Part shown: positions 1 to 6,077 of the stretch, piece by piece
Layout: every line of letters starts with the position of its first letter
How positions within the stretch are numbered: position 1 is the first letter of the stretch
Source of the DNA: JBBRLG01 sp038231495
GTDB lineage: Bacteria; Planctomycetota; Planctomycetia; Gemmatales; Gemmataceae
Direction of reading: 5' to 3'
Assembly (NCBI GenBank): GCA_038231495.1
Contig: JBBRLG010000215.1
Location: 1 to 11,283 of the forward strand
DNA length: 11,283 nt
Translations under genes and position numbers: made by a program
Notes under the pieces: generated by a model
The model's database searches: none
Told to the model about the DNA's origin: nothing
The model's input: the letters and a program-made list of their open reading frames with translations, nothing else

Positions 1-145
1 CCGGCTGTCAGTTTTCGGTCCCCGGCCTCCATTGGGGATAGTGAACGGACGTTTGCTTCCACGGTGCGATGCCCGCTCTGAACCACCGACTGCCCGGAAA
101 ACGATGGTGAAAACTCGTTAGCAAAAATCGAGCCGAACACTATTG

Positions 146-182
146 GCTGCGTCCCCTTTTTGACTCCGTCCCTTTTGACTCC
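146..182. repeat. Degenerate tandem repeat just after the glycosyltransferase gene
   Basis: Two imperfect tandem copies of GTCCCyTTTTGACTCC lie at 151-167 and 168-182, ending immediately beside the stop codon of the minus-strand glycosyltransferase gene. The stretch 146-167 matches 1873-1894, the right arm of the long palindrome at 1818-1893, at 21 of 22 positions. The glycosyltransferase gene therefore has a copy of this motif on each side. The repetition is read directly from the sequence. Whether it is a mobile-element end, a REP-like element or a terminator remnant cannot be told from one window. Confidence 0.6.
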
Positions 183-1715
183 CTAAGGGCGCAACGCCTC
201 CGTTGCCACGGGCCCTGAGTTCTGCCCCGTCTCGGCCGACAGGTCACGCGGCTCGAAGAGCACGACGTTCAGTTTGTTGAAGGGACGTTGCAGAACGACG
301 CGTCCCCCGGCGGCTTCCAGAGCTTGTCGAAAATTGTTGTGGGAGTCGGAAGCAACGATCCAGACGCGCCCCTTCTTTACTCCCAGCTCGGCTTCCCCAA
401 ACTGACTGTCCGTCCAAACCGGGGCTTCCTTCCCATAGTAGGTCTGATAGACGACGGTCGTTTGCGCCCAGATCCGGTCGTCGTTCCGCCGTTGCGAATG
501 GACGAACTCGTAGGCCCCCCGGAAATCGATCATCGCCTCGGGCTGGATCAGGCGGGCGCCGAGCCAGAGTAGGTCAAAGGAGATAACAACCAGGCCGAGC
601 CAGGCCAATTCCCACTTGCGGGCGTGCCCCCATTGCACGATCGCACCGATCCCCTTGGCTGCCAGGAGCCACAGGCAAGGCAAGAGGAACATCGTGGTGC
701 GGTCGGCAAGGGGATATTTACCCAGTAGAGCAGCCGCCAACGCCAGAGCGAACGGCGCCACCAGCAGCACCGTCAACGTCCGCGAGCGTTTCGCCAAAGC
801 CCACCCGCCCACCAGTGCCAACAAGGCCACCAGGGAGCCCAGCTCCTTCGTGCCGTATTGCCCGATTTCAAGAGGCCGCGACAGCAGCCAAGTGCAAATC
901 GCTGTCGGCTTGCTCCAGTCCGGAAATCCTCCCCAACCCTTGTGGCCCCAGTGTTCGATCATTCCCGTGTAGTACATGTGTCGGGCCGAAAACCACCACA
1001 ACAGCAGCCCGGACAGGCAGACAAGCCCGTTGAAGAAGCCCCAGAGATACCAAGCACGCCGCGACGAGCGCCTCCAAAAGTTCAACGCCAGCGTCAGGCT
1101 GACCGCTCCGAGGACGAAGACGATCGGAAACGAAAGCCAGGGTCCTAGCGCACCGACCAGACAAAGCAGGACCGCCGCCCACCGTTGTCCGTACGGCGAC
1201 GTGGCCGGGTCGATGAGCGTGACCGTGGCGTAGAGCAGGACTTCGGTCAGCAGCAAGTCAACCATATAGGGGCGCACTTCGCAGCCGTGAAGAACCGCCG
1301 ATCGCCCGACCGCCAGGAAGGCAAAGGCCCAGACGGCGTGATTCCCGCCGACGAGTTTTCGGGCCAGAGGGATCATGAGAAACAACGCCGCCAGCCCGGC
1401 TAGAAACGCCGGCAGCCGCATTACTAATTCCCCGTCGCCTCCCACCTCAAACAGCCAACGCAAGATCCCAAGGAACAGCGGTGGGATCACTAGATTGTAG
1501 GGTTGCGGACCCAGTAACTCCGCAAATCCTTGTTCGCGAATGGCGAGGACGAGGAAAGATTCGTCGTACCAGTAGGAGTGTCCGAAAAGGTACTGGCGGA
1601 AGCGAATCGCGACACCCAAGACGAGAAGAACTCGGCACAAGTGCGGTAACGCCGCCGCGCGTGCGAGCAGGCCGGGGTGCGGCGACGTAGAAATGCCTGG
1701 TGACGCGGCTGCCAT
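183..1715 (-). CDS. GT39-like membrane glycosyltransferase (GT-C fold, polyprenyl-phosphate sugar type)
   Basis: The 510-residue product is an integral membrane protein with roughly ten hydrophobic segments and a soluble C-terminal part from about residue 405. GT-C enzymes of the ArnT/PMT/GT39 group move a sugar from a polyprenyl-phosphate carrier to an acceptor on the periplasmic side. Supporting features are the YWYDES motif (D51, E52) in the first periplasmic loop, where this group has its catalytic acidic residue, and a GKYPLADR segment before a late membrane helix. The start is ATG at 1715, because AAGGAG lies 7 bases upstream at 1723-1728. An in-frame GTG at 1781 would add 22 poorly hydrophobic residues and lacks such a site. 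The gene stands alone, 334 bases from the DUF1501 gene, and is bracketed by related repeats. Donor and acceptor cannot be told. The family is fairly secure; a substrate-specific name would not be. Confidence 0.8.
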   Translation of the reverse strand: MAAASPGISTSPHPGLLARAAALPHLCRVLLVLGVAIRFRQYLFGHSYWYDESFLVLAIREQGFAELLGPQPYNLVIPPLFLGILRWLFEVGGDGELVMRLPAFLAGLAALFLMIPLARKLVGGNHAVWAFAFLAVGRSAVLHGCEVRPYMVDLLLTEVLLYATVTLIDPATSPYGQRWAAVLLCLVGALGPWLSFPIVFVLGAVSLTLALNFWRRSSRRAWYLWGFFNGLVCLSGLLLWWFSARHMYYTGMIEHWGHKGWGGFPDWSKPTAICTWLLSRPLEIGQYGTKELGSLVALLALVGGWALAKRSRTLTVLLVAPFALALAAALLGKYPLADRTTMFLLPCLWLLAAKGIGAIVQWGHARKWELAWLGLVVISFDLLWLGARLIQPEAMIDFRGAYEFVHSQRRNDDRIWAQTTVVYQTYYGKEAPVWTDSQFGEAELGVKKGRVWIVASDSHNNFRQALEAAGGRVVLQRPFNKLNVVLFEPRDLSAETGQNSGPVATEALRP

Positions 1716-1722
1716 TCCCAGA

Positions 1723-1728
1723 CTCCTT
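1723..1728 (-). promoter_or_regulatory. Ribosome binding site deciding the glycosyltransferase start
   Basis: Read on the minus strand this is AAGGAG, followed by a 7-base spacer and ATG at 1715. It supports a start 22 codons inside the longest reading frame. Confidence 0.75.
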
Positions 1729-1817
1729 CCGCACGAACGACGCGCGTTGTATTTGGTGTAGCGCTCGTCTCCTATCGACACGATGGCCGGAGAGACTTCA
1801 GCCCAAGTTCAACACGA

Positions 1818-1893
1818 GAGGCAAAAAGGGGACGCAACTCTTTTTCAGGCCGGCATGCCGGCCTGAAAAAGAGCTGCGTCCCCTTTTTGCCTC
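1818..1893. repeat. 76-base near-perfect palindrome, terminator-like in both directions
   Basis: The left arm (1818-1854) and right arm (1857-1893) are 37 bases each around a 2-base centre and pair at 36 of 37 positions. The exception is A1837 opposite C1874. Each arm carries the GCGTCCCCTTTTTG motif or its complement, so an A-tract precedes and a T-tract follows a GC-rich stem on either strand. That is the layout of a bidirectional intrinsic terminator. It lies 157 bases beyond the DUF1501 stop. The motif recurs at 146-167, which also fits a dispersed REP-like or MITE-like element. The structure is directly visible; either function is inference. Confidence 0.8.
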
Positions 1894-1942
1894 CGCGCAC
1901 CTGTTTGTGAACGAATTGCGCCGGGGGGAGGTTGCGGTTGAT

Positions 1943-1989
1943 TAGCCGCTTGCGGCTGAGCGCGGATCGCGCTCAGCCGCAAGCGGCTA
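1943..1989. repeat. Perfect 22-bp inverted repeat with 3-base loop
   Basis: The arms at 1943-1964 and 1968-1989 are perfectly complementary around the loop GAT (1965-1967). The sequence is built on the unit AGCCGCTTGCGGCT. It lies about 60 bases past the DUF1501 stop, so it could stabilise or help end that transcript, but no T-tract follows on either strand. A dispersed REP-type element is the other reading. Confidence 0.8.
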
Positions 1990-2049
1990 GGGGGCGGCAC
2001 TCCCTGGTCATCACGACGGCTCGTTTCTGCCGCAAACGGGTTCTTGTCT

Positions 2050-3405
2050 CTAAGTCAACTCGCGAATCGGCTGCGCGTTATCGACGAGGTAATGCGGCCG
2101 ACCGCCGTAATCCTTGAGCGTCGTCGCGGCGGCGTCGATGCCGAGGGTGTGGTACAGCGTGGCGAACACCTCCTCGAACGACACGGGCCGTTCCTTGGCG
2201 TACGCCGCCTGCCGGTCCGTCGCGCCGATCACCTGGCCCGTCTTCAAGCCGCCGCCGGCCAGGAGCGCACACGACACCGCCGGCCAGTGATCGCGGCCCA
2301 CGTCCTTGTTGATCTTCGGCGTGCGCCCGAACTCACCCCAGACGATGACCGTCACGTCCTTGTCCAGGCCGCGGTCGCGCAGGTCGTCGATCAGCGCGGT
2401 CAGGCCGACGTCCAGCATGGGAAAGTGTTCCTTCGAGTTTTCAAACGTCGTGCCGTAGGGTTTGCCGTGCCAGTCCCAGCGGCCATAGGCCAGCGACACG
2501 CAACGCACGCCCGCCTCGACCAGCCGCCGGGCCAGAAGGAAATAGTCATTGAGGAGCGGACCCGCGTCGCCGTAACCCGCCGGCGCCTGCGAGCCGCGAC
2601 CGTAGCGGTCGCGCAACTTCGGATCCTCGCGGTCCAGGTCGAGTGCCTTCGCCAGCTTGTCCGAAGTGAGCAGGTTGAACGCCTGGGCCGTAAACTCGTC
2701 CATCGCGGCATCGCTACCGGTCGCGTCCACGCCGCGGCGGAAACGGTCGAAGCCGGCCAGCAGCACCTTGCGGTCGTCGAGGCGGTCGGCGTTGGCACCG
2801 TTGAGCACCATGTCCGCCCGACCCGCTTCTGCCGGCTGAAACGCCGCGTGGCCCAGGCCGAGAAAGCCGGGTTGGCCGGGGTCGGCCCAGTCGGCGGTTT
2901 TCATCTGCGGCGCCAGGCTCACGAACGCCGGGATGGCCGGGTTCGTCGGCCCCTGGAGTTTGGACACGACGGCACCCAGGGCCGGCCAACCGCCCTGCGG
3001 CTGATTGCCCTTCTTCTTGCCCGTCAGGCACTGGAACGCCGCGTGCCGTTCTTCCGCACCGACGACGGCCCGGAGCAGCGCGAACTGGTCCATCCGCGCG
3101 GCGATGCGCGGCAAGTGTTCGCAAACGTCGATGCCGGGCACGTTGGTGTGGATCGGCTTGAACTCGCCGCGGACCTCGGCGGGCGCGTCGGGCTTCAAGT
3201 CGAACATGTCCTGGTGCGGCGGCCCGCCGGACAGGAAAATCATGATGACAGACTTGTGCGGCGCGGCGGTGCCGTTGGCCGCCTGGGCGCGCAGGAGTTG
3301 CGGCAGCGACAGGCCGCCCAGCGCAAGACCGCCAATTTGCAGGAAACTGCGCCGCGAAACGCGGTCGCAATAACCGCCGTGCCGAGGTCCGAGAATCGTC
3401 AACAT
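2050..3405 (-). CDS. DUF1501 family protein, Tat-exported
   Basis: The 451-residue product belongs to the DUF1501 family, which is very abundant in Planctomycetes and distantly related to the alkaline phosphatase/sulfatase superfamily; no reaction is established for it. The N-terminus carries a twin-arginine signal: SRRSFLQ at residues 17-23, a hydrophobic stretch, then a likely cleavage site after RAQA (residue 42). Family blocks seen are SGGPPHQDMFDLKPDAP (59-75), a WGEFGRTPK block (356-364) and GRDHWP (370-375), which include the conserved acidic and His residues. The start is ATG at 3405, with GAGGG 8 bases upstream; an in-frame TTG at 3420 would overlap that site. The gene has its own promoter and follows a terminator. 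Many DUF1501 genes sit beside a DUF1549/DUF1553 cytochrome-type partner; none is present here. The family is certain, the function unknown. Confidence 0.93.
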   Translation of the reverse strand: MLTILGPRHGGYCDRVSRRSFLQIGGLALGGLSLPQLLRAQAANGTAAPHKSVIMIFLSGGPPHQDMFDLKPDAPAEVRGEFKPIHTNVPGIDVCEHLPRIAARMDQFALLRAVVGAEERHAAFQCLTGKKKGNQPQGGWPALGAVVSKLQGPTNPAIPAFVSLAPQMKTADWADPGQPGFLGLGHAAFQPAEAGRADMVLNGANADRLDDRKVLLAGFDRFRRGVDATGSDAAMDEFTAQAFNLLTSDKLAKALDLDREDPKLRDRYGRGSQAPAGYGDAGPLLNDYFLLARRLVEAGVRCVSLAYGRWDWHGKPYGTTFENSKEHFPMLDVGLTALIDDLRDRGLDKDVTVIVWGEFGRTPKINKDVGRDHWPAVSCALLAGGGLKTGQVIGATDRQAAYAKERPVSFEEVFATLYHTLGIDAAATTLKDYGGRPHYLVDNAQPIRELT

Positions 3406-3413
3406 ACGGGTAT

Positions 3414-3418
3414 CCCTC
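3414..3418 (-). promoter_or_regulatory. Ribosome binding site deciding the DUF1501 start
   Basis: Read on the minus strand this is GAGGG, 8 bases upstream of ATG at 3405. It rules out the slightly longer TTG start at 3420, which would include these bases in the coding region. Confidence 0.7.
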
Positions 3419-3445
3419 AATCGCGTGGGCGAACGTGGCTGCGCC

Positions 3446-3465
3446 GCTGTCGGCGATTATACCCG
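3446..3465 (-). promoter_or_regulatory. Promoter of the DUF1501 gene (-10 TATAAT)
   Basis: On the minus strand a perfect TATAAT occupies 3461-3456, followed by CGCCGAC. The -35 is weak: TTGCGA at 3481-3476 is 14 bases away, and TATTGC would give a 16-base spacer. A start of transcription near 3449 would leave a leader of about 44 bases containing the ribosome binding site. The 20-base block matches the kdsD promoter block at 6068-6087 at 17 positions. It sits between the upstream terminator and the gene, where a promoter is expected. Confidence 0.6.
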
Positions 3466-3529
3466 ATCCTTTGCGTCGCAATAGGGGGATTGCGGAGAAA
3501 TGAAACGGCGGGCGCGCGTTCTGAACAAG

Positions 3530-3563
3530 GGGCGAACCGGCCGTGCGAGCAGCCGGTTCGCCC
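3530..3563 (-). terminator. Hairpin terminator after the prepilin-like gene
   Basis: A perfect 12-bp GC-rich stem (3530-3541 with 3552-3563) with a 10-base loop begins about 10 bases after the DUF1559 stop codon. Read on the minus strand it is followed by CTTGTTC, a weak T-rich tail. Its place right after the stop and just ahead of the DUF1501 promoter supports termination of the lipoprotein/prepilin transcript. Confidence 0.65.
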
Positions 3564-3573
3564 AATCGCCGGT

Positions 3574-4560
3574 TCAATACTCGCTGGAGTTGACTATCTC
3601 CCCGCCGGAACGGGTGACGAGGGCCGCGAGGGTGCATAGGTTCATCGAACTGCTCAGGAAGTGGACCGAGCCGTCCGCGAAAGCGACGTTGCAGCCGCTC
3701 GTGTGGAAGCCGAAAATCTCACTGTTGTTCGAGCAATTAAGGGCGCACGGGCCGGGGACCGAGCCGTCCGGGTTGGAACCGTCGATGCTGAACGCCGCGT
3801 TCGGATCCGCCCAGGCGCCTTCTTTCGGGACTAATCCCTGAGCCGCGATGACGGAGGCGGACATGGGATAACCACCGGAGGCGTAGAAGTTCGGCCGGCC
3901 CCCGTCCTCGGCGATCATGATGGTGCTCGACGTGCCGTCCACAGTGTCAGTGAACCGGGTTTTCACGTCGCGGCAGAGAGCGCCGATGATCCGGGGGTCG
4001 TTCTTCGAGCCGGCCACGACGCCGGTACAGTTGAGGGCGACAAAAGCCTTGATCGCGTTGACCGAACTGTAATCCGTCGCGGCCCGCGGGGACTGGGTCT
4101 TGTTGTCGCCGCTAACCGAGTTGTCGAACCGCGAGCCGGAGTTCGGCGAGCTGGGACAGTTGAACGTCTTCAGCTGAGTACCCACGGCCGTAAAGTTGCT
4201 CGGCGCGTCCCAGTCCGCCTTGTAGTCGTAGATCTTGGCGAGCGGTTCTTGCTCGATGTAGGGCAGCACCAGGGCCGTCCAGGCCGCCCGCGGCGTCGGG
4301 TTGCCCGTGTTTTTGCTTGGTTTGGAAGTGGAGTTGGCATAGCCCGGCGGCAGGCCGCCGAAGTTGCCCTCGTAGTTCATGCAGGCCAAACCCAGCTGCT
4401 TGAGATTGTTCTGGCACTCGACACGGGCCGCCGCCGCGCGGACCTTCTGGACGGCGGGCAATAAGAGCGCAATAAGAATGCCGATGATGGCGATCACGAC
4501 CAACAATTCGATCAGGGTGAAGGCGGTCCGAGGTCGGGATGTCCGACGGTGGCTACACAT
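3574..4560 (-). CDS. DUF1559 domain-containing prepilin-like protein
   Basis: The 328-residue product has a type IV pilin-like N-terminus: a basic leader, then AFTLIELLVVIAIIGIL, with predicted cleavage between A13 and F14 and the conserved Glu at mature position 5 (E18). The residue before the cut is Ala instead of the usual Gly. The hydrophobic helix is followed by QNNLKQLGLACMNYE and the DUF1559 domain, ending with the H-X9-DG signature (H286 to D296-G297) and a TRSGGE tail typical of the family. Several Cys residues in the body may form disulfides. The start is ATG at 4560 with GGAG 8 bases upstream. It follows the lipoprotein gene by 33 bases and probably shares its transcript. This family is massively expanded in Planctomycetes and is presumed to be exported through a pseudopilus-type machinery; the role of individual members is unknown. 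Confidence 0.95.
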   Translation of the reverse strand: MCSHRRTSRPRTAFTLIELLVVIAIIGILIALLLPAVQKVRAAAARVECQNNLKQLGLACMNYEGNFGGLPPGYANSTSKPSKNTGNPTPRAAWTALVLPYIEQEPLAKIYDYKADWDAPSNFTAVGTQLKTFNCPSSPNSGSRFDNSVSGDNKTQSPRAATDYSSVNAIKAFVALNCTGVVAGSKNDPRIIGALCRDVKTRFTDTVDGTSSTIMIAEDGGRPNFYASGGYPMSASVIAAQGLVPKEGAWADPNAAFSIDGSNPDGSVPGPCALNCSNNSEIFGFHTSGCNVAFADGSVHFLSSSMNLCTLAALVTRSGGEIVNSSEY

Positions 4561-4578
4561 ACAAAAATCTCCAGGTGC

Positions 4579-4597
4579 GTGAGGCGTAATGCCTCAC
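4579..4597 (-). other. Hairpin over the lipoprotein stop codon
   Basis: A perfect 7-bp stem (4579-4585 with 4591-4597) with a 5-base loop covers the lipoprotein stop codon (4594-4596) and fills most of the 33-base gap before the prepilin-like gene. It ends 6 bases before that gene's GGAG site. No T-tract follows, so it is unlikely to be a full terminator. It might set the relative expression or stability of the two cistrons (inference). Confidence 0.45.
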
Positions 4598-5031
4598 TTG
4601 GTCAGCAGGAACGGCTCCAGGGTTGTCGTCGTTTTGGTAATCGTGGCGGTGAGGCCGGACGTTTCCGGCTTGAGGTAACGCAAGGGTATAACTTGGCCGG
4701 CAAAGTCGTCGTCATCGCCGCCGCCGGTTTTTTTGCCCAATTTACGCTCCCAGAAGATGACGACCTTGTAATCGCCGGCAGGCACGCCGTCGTTCAGCGC
4801 GTAGGTGGTCAGTTCAAACGTACCGTCCTCCTTGACCACGCCGTTGGGCAAGATCGACTTGTCGTCGTTGACGGCCCGGTGGAAGGTCACGACAGCTCCG
4901 GTCGCCGGCTTGTTCTCGTAAAGAACCTTTCCCGCGACCTTGTAGGTAGGGGGTTTGCCGCCGCACGCCGTCAGGAACAACGGGGCAAGGAACAGCAAGA
5001 CGAGGCCGGAGCGCTTTCTGGCGGAAGGCAT
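4594..5031 (-). CDS. Small lipoprotein with transthyretin/carboxypeptidase-regulatory-like fold
   Basis: The 145-residue product begins with a basic N-terminus, a hydrophobic stretch and the lipobox LTAC. Cys23 should be lipidated, so the mature protein is membrane-anchored outside the cytoplasm. The mature part begins with YKVAGKVLYENKPATGAVV and contains EDGTFEL and VPAGDYKVVI, a pattern typical of small Ig-like or transthyretin-like beta-sandwich domains (carboxypeptidase regulatory-like). Planctomycetes encode many of these beside DUF1559 genes, as here, but their function is unknown. The start is ATG at 5031 with GGTGAG 6 bases upstream. It is probably the first gene of a two-gene unit with the prepilin-like gene. 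A promoter was not found with confidence: ATGAAT followed by CGCC (5065-5056 read on the minus strand) resembles the -10 blocks of DUF1501 and kdsD only loosely. Confidence 0.85.
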   Translation of the reverse strand: MPSARKRSGLVLLFLAPLFLTACGGKPPTYKVAGKVLYENKPATGAVVTFHRAVNDDKSILPNGVVKEDGTFELTTYALNDGVPAGDYKVVIFWERKLGKKTGGGDDDDFAGQVIPLRYLKPETSGLTATITKTTTTLEPFLLTK

Positions 5032-5363
5032 AAGATACTCACCGTATCCGTAAAGGGCGATTCATGGCACCGTGCGGGAAGGCCGCTGTTGGGGGTAAAC
5101 TAACTGAAGTGAGCCGGACGACAACCGGCGGCGGGACGATTCGCGCAACCTTCATCGCTCACTCACCGATTGCCACCGAAATCCTCGCAATGGACGCGAT
5201 AAAGGCGAAAAGGGGTCGAAGGGTTGTCCCAATGCGCGGTCGAGCCGCAGCTGCGTTGCGCTGCCGGTTTTACGGTTGACAACTCCTGGCCGCGGGCCGA
5301 GCATGGACGGATACCGTGTAACCGGATTTCCATTCGCACCCCGAGCGTGGGAGGAGAACTGTC
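5032..5363. other. 332-base divergent intergenic region
   Basis: This gap separates the minus-strand lipoprotein gene from the plus-strand TIGR03067 gene, so it should hold promoters for both directions. A TTGACA (5276-5281) faces the TIGR03067 gene. The lipoprotein side has only the loose ATGAAT-CGCC candidate near 5060. Reading frames here have no recognisable family, and I see no long inverted repeat. Confidence 0.6.
5276..5304 (+). promoter_or_regulatory. Possible promoter of the TIGR03067 gene
   Basis: A consensus -35 box TTGACA (5276-5281) is followed after 17 bases by GAGCAT (5299-5304), which matches TATAAT at only three positions. It would give a leader of about 50 bases before ATG at 5364. 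The -35 and spacing are good but the -10 is poor, so this is tentative. Confidence 0.3.
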
Positions 5364-5822
5364 ATGGGCTGTTCGAGACGATTCCTGTTGGCATTGGGGT
5401 TGCTCCTGTTGACTGCGGCCCTGGGAACGACGGCCGACGACAAGGACAAAGAAAAGGAAGACACGAAGATGTTCCAAGGCGTGTGGGTCGTGACCGCGGC
5501 CGATTTCGCCGGCGCCAAGGACAGCGATTCGCAGGACGCGACCCTCACCATTGACGGCGGCAAGTTTACAATCAAGACCGCGAAAGGGGAGCATCGGGGC
5601 ACCTTCCGCCTCGACCCGAAGAAGAAGCCGAAGGCGATCGACATCCTCGGCCCGAAGGAGGACCAGGTCGGTTTGGGCATCTACGAAGTGACGGCGGACA
5701 GCTTGAAAATCTGCTGGGACCAGCAGGACAAGGCCAGTGGTCGCCCCACGGAATTTGTCACGAAGGCAAATACCGATTTGCGCCTGCTCGTACTGAAGCG
5801 TCCGGAGAAGAAGAAGGAATAG
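5364..5822 (+). CDS. TIGR03067 domain-containing secreted protein
   Basis: The 152-residue product has a Sec-type signal peptide (basic residues 5-6, hydrophobic core 7-20, likely cleavage after TTA at residue 24), then a Lys/Asp/Glu-rich spacer. The remainder fits TIGR03067, a small beta-rich domain common in Planctomycetes: an FQGVWVV opening, a TLTIDGGKFTIK strand pair, FRLDPKKKPKAIDI, a GIYEVTADSLKICW segment and a PTEFVTK...LLVLKR close. Its function is unknown. The ATG is preceded by AGGAG at 5352-5356 with a 7-base spacer. It is the first plus-strand gene after the strand switch and appears monocistronic: 312 bases, including a long inverted repeat and a promoter, separate it from kdsD. 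Confidence 0.9.
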   Translation: MGCSRRFLLALGLLLLTAALGTTADDKDKEKEDTKMFQGVWVVTAADFAGAKDSDSQDATLTIDGGKFTIKTAKGEHRGTFRLDPKKKPKAIDILGPKEDQVGLGIYEVTADSLKICWDQQDKASGRPTEFVTKANTDLRLLVLKRPEKKKE

Positions 5823-5851
5823 GGCGTTCCGCGGTATTCAGCGATCCAATT

Positions 5852-5923
5852 GGCGAGCGTCGAGGCGTAAGCCCGACGTGTGCAGCGTGCAAGCCACGTC
5901 GGGCTCACGCCCCGACGCTCGCC
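5852..5923. repeat. Long imperfect inverted repeat, 29-base arms
   Basis: The arms at 5852-5880 and 5895-5923 pair at 27 of 29 positions around a 14-base loop that itself contains TGCA-GCG-TGCA. The two non-pairs are A5863 with C5912 and A5869 with C5906. It begins 30 bases after the TIGR03067 stop, so it may protect or end that transcript, but no T-tract follows. A dispersed REP-like element is equally possible. Confidence 0.75.
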
Positions 5924-6049
5924 GCTTTGGCTCTTTACCCACGTTGCCCAACCGCTGCCCCCCGTCCGCCGAAACAGGTGGCCGTCTGGTTAAGCTGACC
6001 GCACTGCGGCAACCTGTCGATGTTGAGGGTAGTTCGTCGGCTGATGCGG

Positions 6050-6077
6050 TTGCAAATTCCGACGTTCCGGCTATAGT
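6050..6077 (+). promoter_or_regulatory. Promoter of the kdsD-kdsC-lpt operon
   Basis: TTGCAA (6050-6055, four of six matches to TTGACA) and TATAGT (6072-6077, five of six matches to TATAAT) are separated by 16 bases. A start near 6084 gives a leader of about 50 bases carrying GGGAGG just ahead of kdsD. The block 6068-6087 matches the DUF1501 promoter block at 17 of 20 positions. Confidence 0.55.

Larger units (their letters stand above)
1716..2049. other. 334-base gene-free gap with two long inverted repeats
   Basis: This gap separates the 3' end of the DUF1501 gene from the start of the glycosyltransferase gene; both are on the minus strand. It holds the 76-base palindrome at 1818-1893 and the 22-bp stem-loop at 1943-1989. 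I found no convincing -35/-10 pair for the glycosyltransferase gene in the roughly 100 bases upstream of its start. Reading frames crossing the gap run through the palindromes and show no family resemblance. Confidence 0.7.

Noticed and set aside
1..32. Minus-strand ATG at 32 open to the left edge
   Set aside because: It has no Shine-Dalgarno-like sequence ahead of it and too few codons to judge.
2..121. Plus-strand frame open from the left edge, possible gene tail
   Set aside because: It has only about 39 codons and no recognisable motif; another plus frame is also open from the edge, so it cannot be told from chance.
2022..2045. 5-bp hairpin with 7-base loop just after the DUF1501 stop
   Set aside because: The stem is too short to support as a terminator; the 22-bp hairpin further on is a better candidate.
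2044..3639. 531-codon plus-strand open frame opposite the DUF1501 gene
   Set aside because: It is antisense to a certain DUF1501 gene, is Arg/Val/His-rich with no family motifs, and runs on through the DUF1501 promoter and the terminator. Long antisense frames are expected in GC-rich DNA.
4549..5103. 184-codon plus-strand frame across the lipoprotein gene
   Set aside because: It lies opposite a gene with a clear lipobox and known fold pattern, and shows no motif of its own.
4581..5870. GAGGCGTAA shared between the hairpins at 4579-4597 and 5852-5923
   Set aside because: A 9-base match alone is within chance in a GC-rich 11 kb window and the surrounding sequences differ.
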